DNA of 58,639 bases from CAZVFX01 sp964626565 (GTDB lineage: Bacteria > Myxococcota_A > UBA9042 > CAIXZC01), in NCBI GenBank assembly GCA_964626565.1, contig CAZVFX010000031.1:1-58639 (forward strand), in the 5' to 3' direction. Every line of letters begins with the position of its first letter. Positions within the stretch are counted from its first letter, which is position 1. The translations under genes and the position numbers were made by a program. The notes under the pieces were generated by a model, which saw nothing but the letters and a program-made list of their open reading frames with translations, was not told the DNA's origin and made no database searches. Positions 41,916-50,880 of the stretch are shown one piece after another.

Positions 41916-42890
41916 ATGCACGGGCCCGAGACTCTTTACGTGGAGCCAACCAACAGGTGCAATTTGCGCTGCACCACATGTCCGCGGACCTATTTTGACC
42001 AGGAGCCGTTGAAGGACATGTCCCTCGACGAGTTCTCCTACATTCTCGAGCAGGTCCCGGGGGCGCAGCGAGTGGTTCTCCACGGTTTGGGCGAGCCGTT
42101 GCTCAACCCCCACGTGGCGGAAATGGTCGCCATGGCCAAGAAGCAGGGTCGCCACGTGTTGTTCAACTCCAACGCGCTGAAGCTCACCGAGGAACTGTCG
42201 GCCAAACTGATGGCCGCTGGACTCGACGAGTTGCGCGTTTCCGTTGACCTGCCATCGCCTGAACTGTACCCGTCAGTCCGACGTGGTGGGACGCTGCAGT
42301 CTGTCTACGACAACGTCGCCCGTCTCAACCGGGCCAAGAAGGCTGCCGCCAGCGCGCTGCCCGCAGTTTCGTTTTGGATGACGGAAGGTAAGGACCGGCT
42401 TGAGCACCTTTCTCAACTGGTGCGTGATGCCGCCTCGCTGGGAGTGAGCGAGGTTTATCTGCAGCGTTTGATTCTGCTGGACGCGGGGGACGCAGTTTCT
42501 CAAAACGCGGTGTTCGGGCGAGACTCCAAGGATGTCAGGCGCCATTTTGCCGAGGCCGAGCGGGTGGCGAAAGAGTTAGGCGTGAACCTCTGGGGTTCCG
42601 GAGACGCCAACCCGGCCAGCCGGGAGGATGGCACGGTGGGAGAGTCGTGGAAAGCGTGCACGAGGCCCTTTTCAGCGACGTACATTACCGTCCACGGGAA
42701 TCTCCTCCCCTGCTGCCTGTCACCGTTTACCGCCGCGGGGCGGCTCGAGGAGTGCGTCTTGGGAAATATCTTCGAGCATTCCTTCGAGGAGTTGTGGACC
42801 GGCCCGGCATACACCCGATTCCGGGCCGCTTTCCGGTCCGACGCACCCCCGGTTTCATGTGCAAGCTGCGGCACCTTGTGGAGCCTCTGA
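41916..42890 (+). CDS. Radical SAM protein with SPASM-like C-terminus
   Basis: 324 residues. CNLRCTTC (CxxxCxxC) after VEPTNR binds the [4Fe-4S] cluster that cleaves SAM. Other barrel blocks are LHGLGEPLLNPHV and VSVDLPSPELY. The C-terminus has cysteines of an auxiliary cluster: ACTRPFSATYITVHGNLLPCC and VSCASCGTLWSL, as in SPASM/twitch proteins. These modify peptides, tRNA or cofactors; no precursor peptide gene was found next to it. ATG 41916 begins right before the radical SAM core; the frame is open upstream but overlaps the peptidase gene. Target unknown. Confidence 0.9.
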   Translation: MHGPETLYVEPTNRCNLRCTTCPRTYFDQEPLKDMSLDEFSYILEQVPGAQRVVLHGLGEPLLNPHVAEMVAMAKKQGRHVLFNSNALKLTEELSAKLMAAGLDELRVSVDLPSPELYPSVRRGGTLQSVYDNVARLNRAKKAAASALPAVSFWMTEGKDRLEHLSQLVRDAASLGVSEVYLQRLILLDAGDAVSQNAVFGRDSKDVRRHFAEAERVAKELGVNLWGSGDANPASREDGTVGESWKACTRPFSATYITVHGNLLPCCLSPFTAAGRLEECVLGNIFEHSFEELWTGPAYTRFRAAFRSDAPPVSCASCGTLWSL

Positions 42891-43007
42891 GACAACCCGG
42901 TCTTGCCCCCGCACAAAAGAAGCTGCTCGACGACAGTGAGGAAAACGTCTTGCGCGCGCTTTATATGAAAGGATACACTTGAAAACGGGACAGCGGAGGC
43001 AGATCCC

Positions 43008-44084
43008 ATGACCAGGGAAGATAAGAGCGGAATCGCCAGGCTTCGTGAGGAGATCGACGAGGCCAACGAGAAGATTCTGGAGTTGCTGAACGACAGAGCT
43101 GCGTTGACTGAGAAGGTGAGGGAGTACAAGGTGGCCCACGGCCTCGCCCTGTTCGACCCTGTTCGAGAGGCTCGCCAGATGGAGGGGCTGCTACTCAAGA
43201 ATCGCGGTCCTTTGAGCGCGCAGGGAGCAGAGATGATCTTCAAGGAGATCTTCCGGGCGTCCCTTTCGCAAATGGAAACCGCGACCGACGAGCAATTACT
43301 GGTGAAGGTGCGGGGCAAGCGCCCTCGGGGTGTGGATGTGGGCGGAGTGACCATCGGCGGAGGCAAGCCGGTCATCATTGCCGGACCCTGTGCGGTGGAG
43401 CACCAGGACTCCATGAATGAGGTGGCTGCAACGCTAAAGAAGTTGGGCGTTGACTTCATCCGGGGCGGGGCGTTCAAGCCTCGCACCTCTCCCTACACCT
43501 TCCAGGGTCTGGGGATGGAAGGCATTGAGATGATGTCCGCAGCCGCGAAACCCCACGGTCTCAAAGTAGTGACTGAGCTCACCGACCCGTGCGTCATCGA
43601 CGAGTTCATCAAGCATGTGGACGTGGTGCAGGTGGGAGCCCGCAACATGTTCAACTACGACATGCTGAAGAAACTCGGGGAACTGCGGCACCCGGTCCTG
43701 CTGAAGCGCAGTTTTGCAGCTTCCCTCGACGAGCTTTTCCTCGCTGCGGAGTACCTGCTTTCCGGCGGCAACGACAGGGTGATTCTGTGCGAGCGTGGCA
43801 TCCGCACCTTTGAAACCGCAACCCGCAACACCCTCGACCTTTCCGGAGTCTGTCTCATCAAGGAGTTAACCGATCTGCCGGTGGTTGTGGACGTGAGCCA
43901 TGCCGCTGGTCGCAGAGATATCCTGGCGCCACTGTCCCGTGCGGCCCTCGCCGCCGGCGCTGATGGAATCATGGTGGAAGTACATCCCCACCCGGAAGGG
44001 GCGCTATCCGACGGGTCGCAGCAGTTGAACATCGATGAGTTCAAGCAGTTCATGGACGACCTGAGCTCATGCTTGGAGTGCTAG
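43008..44084 (+). CDS. aroF: Bifunctional chorismate mutase/3-deoxy-7-phosphoheptulonate synthase
   Basis: 358 residues. The N-terminal ~85 residues are an AroQ-type chorismate mutase (IARLREEIDEANEKILELLN, REYKVAHGLALFDPVRE). The rest is a type I-beta DAHP synthase: VIIAGPCAVEHQDSM, GVDFIRGGAFKPRTSPY, VQVGARNMFNY, ILCERGIRTFE, DVSHAAGRRD and GIMVEVHPHPEGALSDG. It catalyses the first step of aromatic amino acid synthesis; the fused mutase acts as the feedback sensor for chorismate or prephenate, as in Bacillus AroA. GGAGG lies 8 nt before the ATG. It heads a compact run into dnaB. Confidence 0.95.
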   Translation: MTREDKSGIARLREEIDEANEKILELLNDRAALTEKVREYKVAHGLALFDPVREARQMEGLLLKNRGPLSAQGAEMIFKEIFRASLSQMETATDEQLLVKVRGKRPRGVDVGGVTIGGGKPVIIAGPCAVEHQDSMNEVAATLKKLGVDFIRGGAFKPRTSPYTFQGLGMEGIEMMSAAAKPHGLKVVTELTDPCVIDEFIKHVDVVQVGARNMFNYDMLKKLGELRHPVLLKRSFAASLDELFLAAEYLLSGGNDRVILCERGIRTFETATRNTLDLSGVCLIKELTDLPVVVDVSHAAGRRDILAPLSRAALAAGADGIMVEVHPHPEGALSDGSQQLNIDEFKQFMDDLSSCLEC

Positions 44085-44087
44085 GCG

Positions 44088-45443
44088 ATGAATGAGAGAT
44101 TCGGCAACGCAAACCTGCAGCTTCCCTGTGACCTTGAGGGGGAGAAGAGCATTCTGGCCACGGTCTTCTATACTCCCGACGTCTTCGACACGGTAATTGA
44201 CCGGCTGGGCCTGGAGGACTTCTTTTCCAACGCCAACCGCGAGATCTTCAAGGTCATGCTCGATCTGACTCGGGACGGCACCGTCCTCAGCCGGCAGTCG
44301 GTGGCCCACGCGCTGGAAAAGGCGGGGCTCCTTGAGGCGGTGGGCGGCGTTGCGTACTTAGGTGACCTTAGAGACTACCAGTCCAGCGCGGCTGCGCTGG
44401 AGTATACCCTCGAGAACGTTAAGAACCGGGCGTTGCAGCGACGGCTGGTGGAGCTGGCCCAGGGCATAGTCCACGACGGCTTGTCTCCCAGGTCGTCGGT
44501 GGAGGAGCTGCTGAAGGACGCGGACCGGGATCTCGCCGGCCTGCTGCAGGAGAAGTACTCACGTTCGTCGCAGAAAATCTCCGACATCATCACCGACGTC
44601 TATGAGGACATCAAGCAGCGGATGACTTCGGACGAGACGATCCTGGGGATTCAGACCGGGTTTGTAGACCTGGATGAACAGCTCTCCGGATTGCGCAAGG
44701 CTAATCTGATCATCGTTGCTGCCCGTCCCTCCATGGGCAAGACCGCGCTCGCACTGAACATGGCTGCCAACGCAGCACTGAGATACTCGGCCAACGTGGT
44801 CGTCTTCTCGCTGGAAATGGCTAAGGAGGAGTTGGCCTTCCGCCTCCTCGCTTCCGAATCACGCATTGACGCCCGGCGCCTGAGAGTGGGGCGCATCACC
44901 CAGGGGGAGATGGAGTCTTTCACCGAAGGCATTCGCAGGTTGTCCGGTTCCAACATCGTGGTTGACGATACTCCCGCGCTGGGGATCCTCGAGCTTCGCG
45001 CCCGGGCCCGCCGCCTGCACAAGGAAGGGCTGTGCGACGTAATCTTCGTCGACTATCTGCAGATGCTCAGGGGCTCCGGTTCCGCGCAGAGCCGGGAGCA
45101 GGAGATTGCCGAGATTTCCCGGATGTTGAAGGCAGTGGCCATGGAACTGAGGATTCCGGTAATCGCCCTTTCCCAGCTCAACCGCGGCCTCGAGAACCGT
45201 GAAAACAAGCGTCCCCGTTTGTCTGACCTCCGTGAGTCGGGGGCCATCGAGCAGGATGCGGATGTCATCGTCTTCATCTATCGCGACGACTACTATACTG
45301 AGACAAGCGAAGACAAGGGCATTGCCGAGCTCATCGTTGGCAAACAGCGAAACGGACCGGTTGGCACCGTCAAGGTGGCTTTTCTGCCCCAGTGGACGCG
45401 CTTCGAGAACCTGAAGCCCGAGGCTGACAGCGTTGGATTCTAG
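44088..45443 (+). CDS. dnaB: Replicative DNA helicase DnaB
   Basis: 451 residues, normal length. The N-terminal helical domain (NLQLPCDLEGEKSILATVFY) joins through a linker to the RecA-like motor: Walker A ARPSMGKTALALNMA, Walker B VIFVDYLQML, LSQLNRGLENR with RLSDLRESGAIEQDADVI, and the C-terminal QRNGPVGTVKVAF. It is the hexameric helicase unwinding the chromosome fork. No intein interrupts the usual Walker A insertion site. It starts 3 nt after aroF and its end overlaps the lytic transglycosylase start by 11 nt. Confidence 0.97.
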   Translation: MNERFGNANLQLPCDLEGEKSILATVFYTPDVFDTVIDRLGLEDFFSNANREIFKVMLDLTRDGTVLSRQSVAHALEKAGLLEAVGGVAYLGDLRDYQSSAAALEYTLENVKNRALQRRLVELAQGIVHDGLSPRSSVEELLKDADRDLAGLLQEKYSRSSQKISDIITDVYEDIKQRMTSDETILGIQTGFVDLDEQLSGLRKANLIIVAARPSMGKTALALNMAANAALRYSANVVVFSLEMAKEELAFRLLASESRIDARRLRVGRITQGEMESFTEGIRRLSGSNIVVDDTPALGILELRARARRLHKEGLCDVIFVDYLQMLRGSGSAQSREQEIAEISRMLKAVAMELRIPVIALSQLNRGLENRENKRPRLSDLRESGAIEQDADVIVFIYRDDYYTETSEDKGIAELIVGKQRNGPVGTVKVAFLPQWTRFENLKPEADSVGF

Positions 45444-47718
45444 CCGTCTCACCGCGGTTCTGGTGGCGCTGGGGCTGGCCGCCGTGTGCCGGTTCGGCCC
45501 GGCAGCCGCCGATCCCCTCCCCGCGCTCCCCGATGAGCCCATTTCTTTTGTCACAACCCCCTACACTTGCCTTGATGGGGATGTGGAGGACGCTCTCTAC
45601 CTGGCTCACCGGGGGCAATTCAAGAAGGCTGCTCGCAAGGCGGAGAAGGGGGACGAACTTCCCGAGGCGTCTGCCCAGTTTGTCGCCGCCAGGTACTATC
45701 GGTTGGCCGGTGACCGCAAACGGTGGCGCAAGCAGTTGGGCAAAGTAGCGGCCAGCGAGTCGCACCTCGCACCCAGGGCTTCTTTGGAGTTAGGGCTGCT
45801 GTACGCATCGGGGGACCAGCCAACCAAGGCGGTGGAACATCTGCGCCGTGCGGCCAAGAGCCCGGCCCTGGAGACCAGGGCGCTGAGCAAGCTGGCTCAG
45901 ATTCACCACCAACAGGGAGACTTCGACGCTGCGGTCAGCGCCATGGCCGGGGCGCTGGGCGCGGTGCGCTCACGTAAGCTGCGGGACAATCTGCTGTACG
46001 AATACGCCCGTCTGCTCGAGAGCAAAGGGGATGAGACGCGTTCCGCGGATATTTTCAACTACCTCTTCTTTTTCTCCAAAGCCAAGGGAAGCGCTGTGGA
46101 GTCCAGGGTCCGGAAGCGGGTCGGGGAAGGGTACGATGATATGGCTCTGTTTCGCACCCTCCTGGTCGGCCGCCGCTCAACCTGGCGCAGTATGCTGAAG
46201 TCGATGACCGGTGCGAAGAAGTCGGACATCTTCCGTGAGAGCATGTTGAGAGGGGCGCTGGCCCGTGAGGTCCGCGGACACAAGGAAGAGGCGCTCCCTC
46301 ATTTCGAGACTGCGGCCGGGGCGGCTCGCTCCGGCCCCGGCTTGTCGGCAGCCCTGTACTTCACCGCCCGGACGCTGGAGAGCCTGGACCGGGATCTGGA
46401 GGCAAGGGACATTTACGACCGTCTGCTCAGGCGGGATCCCGATTTTCCCATCCGGCGGCAGCTACTCATTCGCCTGGCCGGTGTGGCTTTGCGCGAAGGG
46501 CTGCCCCTCCAGGCCATGGCGTACCTTCACCGCTTTTTGGACCACTCGTTCCCGGGCGAAAGCCGGGCCGAGGCGCTGTGGCTGGACGGTTTTCTGCACT
46601 ATCTCGCAGGAGAGTGGGAGCCAGCGGTGAGGCAGTGGGAACTGTTGGAGCAGGAGTACTGTCACTACCGGCGGACTTCCTGGGAACACTTCGGGGCCAT
46701 GGCCAGGTACTGGCAGGCCCGTGCGTGGGGACGCGGCGGAGAGGCAGAGCGGCACAAGGCGCTGCTGGAGTCTCTGGCCCGTTCCCTTCCCGGCACATAC
46801 TACGGCACCGCAGCCGCGGCCGGACTGCGGGCTGCCGGGCACGAAGTGGCTGAGCCGGGACCGGCCAGGCTGGAACGCAGTCCCATGGAAGTTCCGGCAA
46901 CGGTGTTGCTGCCGGAGCAGTTCGGTGCAGGCGTCGAACTGTTCCGTCTCGGCTTGTGGGACGAGGCGTTCGAGGAGTTTATGGCGCTAAGGGCACGCGG
47001 ACATCTGTTCGAAGACGCGGTGTCGTTGGCCGCTTCCGCCTACCTGCGGGCCAATGCGCTCACCGACGCGGTGTCGTTGCGTCGAAAGACAGGTGCTCTG
47101 CCTGCACCGTGGAAACAAGGCGCAAGGCTTTGGCGTACGAGCCTCCCGCTCACCTACATAGACGCGATCAAAGCTGCTGGAGAGTCGTCGGGTTTAGCCC
47201 CGGCTCTTATGGCTTCCATCATCCGTTTCGAGAGTAACTTCAACCCCGACGTACGATCGCGCGCTGGCGCGGTGGGGTTGCTGCAAGTGAAGCGCACCAC
47301 CGGCAATGAGGTGGCGGTGGAGTGCCTCAACCGGTCCCGGGTGTCGATGAAGGACCTCACCAAACCGCAACTCAACCTGGAGTTGGGGTCGCGCTACATC
47401 GCGGAGTTGGGCGTCCGGCACCACGGCAACTGGGCCGTCGCCCTGGCCGCCTACAACGCGGGCCCGGGCACCGCCAGATGGTGGCTCGCCCGCTTCGCGG
47501 GGTTGGACGCGGACGAGTTCATTGAGCAGATCACGTATCCCAACACGGTGGGATACGTGAAGCGGGTCTTAGGTACCGTGGACGCCTACTGGTCGCTTCA
47601 CTATCCTCTATTGGGCGAGTCTCCGCCCCTTCCCGGGCTTGCCCGGACGTTGCCTGACGGGCTTCGACCCTTCCTGGACGAGGAAGGAGGGAACTGCTAT
47701 AGTTCGGATGATGAGTGA
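45433..47718 (+). CDS. Slt-type soluble lytic transglycosylase
   Basis: 761 residues. An N-terminal signal peptide (LTAVLVALGLAAV ... GPAAA) precedes a long helical TPR-like superhelix (~50-560), as in Slt70. The C-terminal SLT domain has SIIRFESNFNPDVRSRAGAV, whose Glu (~599) is the catalytic acid, then GLLQV, LELGSRYIAEL and WAVALAAYNAGPG. It cleaves the MurNAc-GlcNAc bond of peptidoglycan in the periplasm. The start is TTG 45433 inside the dnaB end, the only one that gives a complete signal peptide; its weakness may keep expression low. It overlaps the next gene by 11 nt. Confidence 0.9.
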   Translation: MDSSRLTAVLVALGLAAVCRFGPAAADPLPALPDEPISFVTTPYTCLDGDVEDALYLAHRGQFKKAARKAEKGDELPEASAQFVAARYYRLAGDRKRWRKQLGKVAASESHLAPRASLELGLLYASGDQPTKAVEHLRRAAKSPALETRALSKLAQIHHQQGDFDAAVSAMAGALGAVRSRKLRDNLLYEYARLLESKGDETRSADIFNYLFFFSKAKGSAVESRVRKRVGEGYDDMALFRTLLVGRRSTWRSMLKSMTGAKKSDIFRESMLRGALAREVRGHKEEALPHFETAAGAARSGPGLSAALYFTARTLESLDRDLEARDIYDRLLRRDPDFPIRRQLLIRLAGVALREGLPLQAMAYLHRFLDHSFPGESRAEALWLDGFLHYLAGEWEPAVRQWELLEQEYCHYRRTSWEHFGAMARYWQARAWGRGGEAERHKALLESLARSLPGTYYGTAAAAGLRAAGHEVAEPGPARLERSPMEVPATVLLPEQFGAGVELFRLGLWDEAFEEFMALRARGHLFEDAVSLAASAYLRANALTDAVSLRRKTGALPAPWKQGARLWRTSLPLTYIDAIKAAGESSGLAPALMASIIRFESNFNPDVRSRAGAVGLLQVKRTTGNEVAVECLNRSRVSMKDLTKPQLNLELGSRYIAELGVRHHGNWAVALAAYNAGPGTARWWLARFAGLDADEFIEQITYPNTVGYVKRVLGTVDAYWSLHYPLLGESPPLPGLARTLPDGLRPFLDEEGGNCYSSDDE

Positions 47719-48613
47719 GCGATTTTCGGTATACTTCGTTTCCGTGCTGTTGCTGGCGCTCGGTATAGCTGCGGCGATAGTCCACACTCCCGGCTTCAGC
47801 CCTTCGGCTACCCTTGAATTCTGGAGGCCCGACGCGGAATTCCGGCACCGCCTGGAGCAATTCGAAGAACAACGTCTTCAGCATCTTCCCGCCGTCTCTG
47901 AGTTCGAAGCGCTTAGCGCCGCGCTGATGGAGTTGAACCTGGCCTCGGCGCCCGGCGCCGAGCCTCTGTCCGCCCGGCACCTCAACTGGCTCAACAGCAG
48001 ATTCAGAGGGGAGGTCGCGGCATTTGTGGCTAAGCACGGGGAGAAAGGGTTCGTGGCATTGGGAACGTATATGGCCCGCAATTTCCGCGGACGTCTAAAG
48101 ACCGTGGCGAAGGGGTTGGCCGCGGCTCAGGACGAGTCTGCGGCCGACTGGATTGCTAATCACAACGACGACGCGGACATCCACGCGGCCAGGGCGTTGT
48201 CGGGGCAGTTCCTGGAGAAAGCCCTTGGCGCCGGCATTTTGCGGGCCGGCGCCGGCACCGACGAGGACCAACTGCTGGTAGCCGGGTTGCTGTGGCTGCA
48301 GCGGTGGCTGCAGCTCGCCGGCCCATCCGCCCGCGTCCAAGCCTTGGCCGGCGACGAACTGGCTCTCGTCCTCAAGTGGAAGGTGGAGGCCGCGGAGCAC
48401 CTGCCGCTGAAGCGCCGCATCGAGTTGTGCAACGTTGTGACCGACCTTGATCCGGACTATCCGGGCCATTTCGTCCAGGGAATCGTCTATGCCACTGCGG
48501 GCCGCCGGGCCGAAGCGGAAGCCAGCTTCACCGCCAGCCTGCAGGCTGGGGAAGAGATGCCGGCGGCGGAAGACTGGCTTCTGTTCCTGCGTCGCCAGGA
48601 AGAGACTCCCTGA
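47708..48613 (+). CDS. Membrane-anchored helical (TPR-like) protein
   Basis: 301 residues. One N-terminal transmembrane helix (VYFVSVLLLALGIAAAIV) is followed by a helix-rich periplasmic part. The end (GHFVQGIVYATAGRRAEAEA) reads like a TPR hairpin. No catalytic motif. ATG 47708 or 47711 overlaps the lytic transglycosylase stop, so the two are coupled; a partner role with the transglycosylase is inferred. Family not recognised. Confidence 0.75.
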   Translation: MMSERFSVYFVSVLLLALGIAAAIVHTPGFSPSATLEFWRPDAEFRHRLEQFEEQRLQHLPAVSEFEALSAALMELNLASAPGAEPLSARHLNWLNSRFRGEVAAFVAKHGEKGFVALGTYMARNFRGRLKTVAKGLAAAQDESAADWIANHNDDADIHAARALSGQFLEKALGAGILRAGAGTDEDQLLVAGLLWLQRWLQLAGPSARVQALAGDELALVLKWKVEAAEHLPLKRRIELCNVVTDLDPDYPGHFVQGIVYATAGRRAEAEASFTASLQAGEEMPAAEDWLLFLRRQEETP

Positions 48614-48711
48614 AACCTTGAGCCGTGGTGGGCTGACTCCGTATTTTTCCGGTTGATCCTTCAATAATAATGTATTACTGTCCCGTTCGCGTTCGGGAGG
48701 TGATCTTAACT

Positions 48712-49764
48712 ATGGTGAAAAAGTCCCGCAGCATACCAAGGCCGCTGAAAGAGTTGTCCATCGCCGAATACATGCGCGACTACTTCGGGGTGCATTCTAC
48801 ATTTCCTTCCAACGAGGAAATTGTGGATTCCCTGCGCAGCGAATTTGCCGAGGAGGAAGTGGGTCCGCTCTATCCAAAGGACATTACCAACCTGAAGAAG
48901 GGAGCGTACAAGTTGCTCGACATCAGCGTCTCCCTTCCCCGCAGCGGCACCCTTGAGGTGGAATTGAGGGAGGCGCTGGACCTCGATGGCGCGATTGTGG
49001 TCGGCAGCCCGTACAAGTCCTACGATGCCAACATCTTGCGCAACATCATCGGCTATCAGGCGGCTCGCTTCTTCGATGAGAACGTCAAAGATGGCGAAAC
49101 CGTCACCCTCTCCTCAAGCATGACCATTCGGGAGATGATCAAGCGAATTCACGAGCGGTTCTCGAATCTGCAGATTCTCACCGACTCGGTTATCGCGGTG
49201 GATAAGTTCCACGTGATGAGCCCCGCCGCCCTGGTGGTGCTGTTTCTGGATCGCTTCCCTTCCTGCCGGGGTACAGCCTACACCCTCGCCCCGACCGTGG
49301 TCGATGCGCTGGGCCGAAAGAAAGTACAGGAGATGCTGGACGAGGCGCTCTTCCGACGCGCGTTTTCCGCCAACTGGCTCTTCGTGGGCGTTGGTGCGTT
49401 GTCCCAGGAACTGGCCTCCGTCGGAGTTACTCCCGGATTCGATTTCCTCACCCATGTTGTCACCAAGGACGCCAAGAGCCTCCTGGAACGTGGGACCGTC
49501 GGGGAGCTGTCGTATTGGCCCATCGATGCGGAAGGCCGGCCGGTGCACCGGGGGGATGACGAGGACCTGGAGTACTTCAACCACGTGTTCACTTACTCCG
49601 ATTTTCCGGTTCTTGCCCGGGAGCATCGCACGAAATCGGGCAGTCAGACCCGAGTCGTGGCCGCGGCCGGAGGGCTGCACAAAGTGGGTGCGATCAGGGC
49701 TGCCGCCCCCTACCTGGATTACCTGGTTACCGATGTAAAGACTGCTACGGAACTACTGAAGTAA
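48712..49764 (+). CDS. SorC-type sugar-binding-domain regulator
   Basis: 350 residues. Residues ~85-350 match the SorC/DeoR-C effector domain (PF04198): LREALDLDGAIVV, SSSMTIREMIKRI, FVGVGALSQELASVG, VGELSYWPIDAEGRPVHR, VVAAAGGLHKVGAIRAAAPY and LVTDVKTATELLK. The normal winged-helix DNA-binding domain before it is not obvious; EEIVDSLRSEF with YPKDITNLKKGAYKLL could be a divergent one. Effectors of the family are sugar phosphates. The start ATG 48712 has a near-perfect GGGAGGTGA about 8 nt upstream; an upstream ATG lies before that site. Target unknown; no sugar operon is adjacent. Confidence 0.8.
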   Translation: MVKKSRSIPRPLKELSIAEYMRDYFGVHSTFPSNEEIVDSLRSEFAEEEVGPLYPKDITNLKKGAYKLLDISVSLPRSGTLEVELREALDLDGAIVVGSPYKSYDANILRNIIGYQAARFFDENVKDGETVTLSSSMTIREMIKRIHERFSNLQILTDSVIAVDKFHVMSPAALVVLFLDRFPSCRGTAYTLAPTVVDALGRKKVQEMLDEALFRRAFSANWLFVGVGALSQELASVGVTPGFDFLTHVVTKDAKSLLERGTVGELSYWPIDAEGRPVHRGDDEDLEYFNHVFTYSDFPVLAREHRTKSGSQTRVVAAAGGLHKVGAIRAAAPYLDYLVTDVKTATELLK

Positions 49765-49767
49765 AGT

Positions 49768-50808
49768 CTACTGAATGCCATCCTCGAGAAGCTCCAGACC
49801 CAGCTCGCAGTAGTTCACGAGTCCGAATTTCTCGCCACAAACGGGGTCACCCGAGCACTTGGTCTCGCACGTGGTATGCTCGCAAACGTCATCCACCTCG
49901 TAGCAATCCCAGTCGTTTGTGCAGGGCCCGCCTGAAACGGTGCACGTTCCCGCACACTCGGTGTCGTCCCAGCAGCTTTCGAAGGTGCCCTGGCACATGC
50001 CCATGCAGTCGGTATCGGCCCAACACTGGCTGCCGTCACTGCAAAGCCCGGGGATGCAGTAGCCGGACTCGCATTCGCCGCTGCCCGCACAGTCGCCGCC
50101 GATGGACTTGAGGGATTTGCACTCGAACTCGGCGATGCCGGTTTCACCACAGAACAGTCCCGGGCGGCAGGGGTTGAGGAAGTCGCACTCCTGCCCCTTC
50201 TTCTTCAACTCCTTGCACAGCAGGTTTTCATCGCAATACAGTCCCTCTTTGCACTGCTGATCCGGGGCCTGAGTGTCGCAGTTCTCACCTTTCCCGGGAA
50301 GGGCCCGGCATTTGCGGTCCGGAGCGCAATAGTGGTCCTTCTTACATTCGGCACCGTAGATGCAGTCCTTGCCGTCGCCCTGGAGCCCATCGATGAACTG
50401 CTCTTCACACGCGGCCACAAACGCGGGCTCAGTAAGGGTGGGGAAACACTCGTCTTCCGGTGGGAGCAGCGCTTCAAGGCAGGTGGTGGCGCCAGTGGAG
50501 TCCACCGTCAGGGTACTCTTGTCCAGACCGTAGAGAACAGAGGCCATGTTCTTCTCGCAAATGAGCTCCACGTCACCCCGGCATTCCTTCTCTGTGGTGG
50601 TCTGCTTCAGCCCCAGTGCGACTTCAATCTGAGCACCGGTGCAGCAGTGGAATACGTTGTAGCACACCACCTTGGCCACTTCGGAACACAGACCGTCCTT
50701 CTCTGCGCTCACTGCGATTTTGATGGATTCTTCCTTCGGGCCACACGCTGCCATGGCGAAGAGCACTACGATCACGAGCAATCCGGCGAAGAAGTTGCGA
50801 GAATTCAT
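49768..50808 (-). CDS. Cys-rich lipoprotein
   Basis: 346 residues. The lipoprotein signal is LLVIVVLFAMAACG. The mature protein has more than 35 cysteines: an N-terminal helical domain (VAKVVCYNVFHCCTGAQIEV), then repeats of the Dickkopf-like type CKKDHYCAPDRKCRALPGKG, CKEGLYCDENLLCKELKKKG, CRPGLFCG and CESGYCIPGLC, common in Myxococcota lipoproteins. Function unknown. GGGAGG lies upstream of the ATG, with a good promoter. Its stop faces the regulator's stop with a 3-nt gap. Confidence 0.85.
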   Translation of the reverse strand: MNSRNFFAGLLVIVVLFAMAACGPKEESIKIAVSAEKDGLCSEVAKVVCYNVFHCCTGAQIEVALGLKQTTTEKECRGDVELICEKNMASVLYGLDKSTLTVDSTGATTCLEALLPPEDECFPTLTEPAFVAACEEQFIDGLQGDGKDCIYGAECKKDHYCAPDRKCRALPGKGENCDTQAPDQQCKEGLYCDENLLCKELKKKGQECDFLNPCRPGLFCGETGIAEFECKSLKSIGGDCAGSGECESGYCIPGLCSDGSQCWADTDCMGMCQGTFESCWDDTECAGTCTVSGGPCTNDWDCYEVDDVCEHTTCETKCSGDPVCGEKFGLVNYCELGLELLEDGIQ

Positions 50809-50844
50809 TGGTTCTTCCTCCCTTCCAAGGTCAGGTTGTCCGGT

Positions 50845-50873
50845 AATCTACCTCAGTATCGGTGTGGCGTCAA
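50845..50873 (-). promoter_or_regulatory. Promoter of the Cys-rich lipoprotein gene
   Basis: TTGACG (50868-50873), a 17-nt spacer and TAGATT (50845-50850), 37 nt before the ATG at 50808. Confidence 0.65.
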
Positions 50874-50880
50874 ACGCGGC

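Noticed and set aside
42949..42976. Promoter for aroF (TTGCGC with GATACA)
   Set aside because: Spacer of 16 nt and only 3 of 6 matches at -10; not strong enough to annotate.
42840..42982. Frameshifted continuation of the radical SAM protein (tail ending ALYMKGYT)
   Set aside because: The in-frame end VSCASCGTLWSL already completes the auxiliary cluster; the other frame is probably chance.
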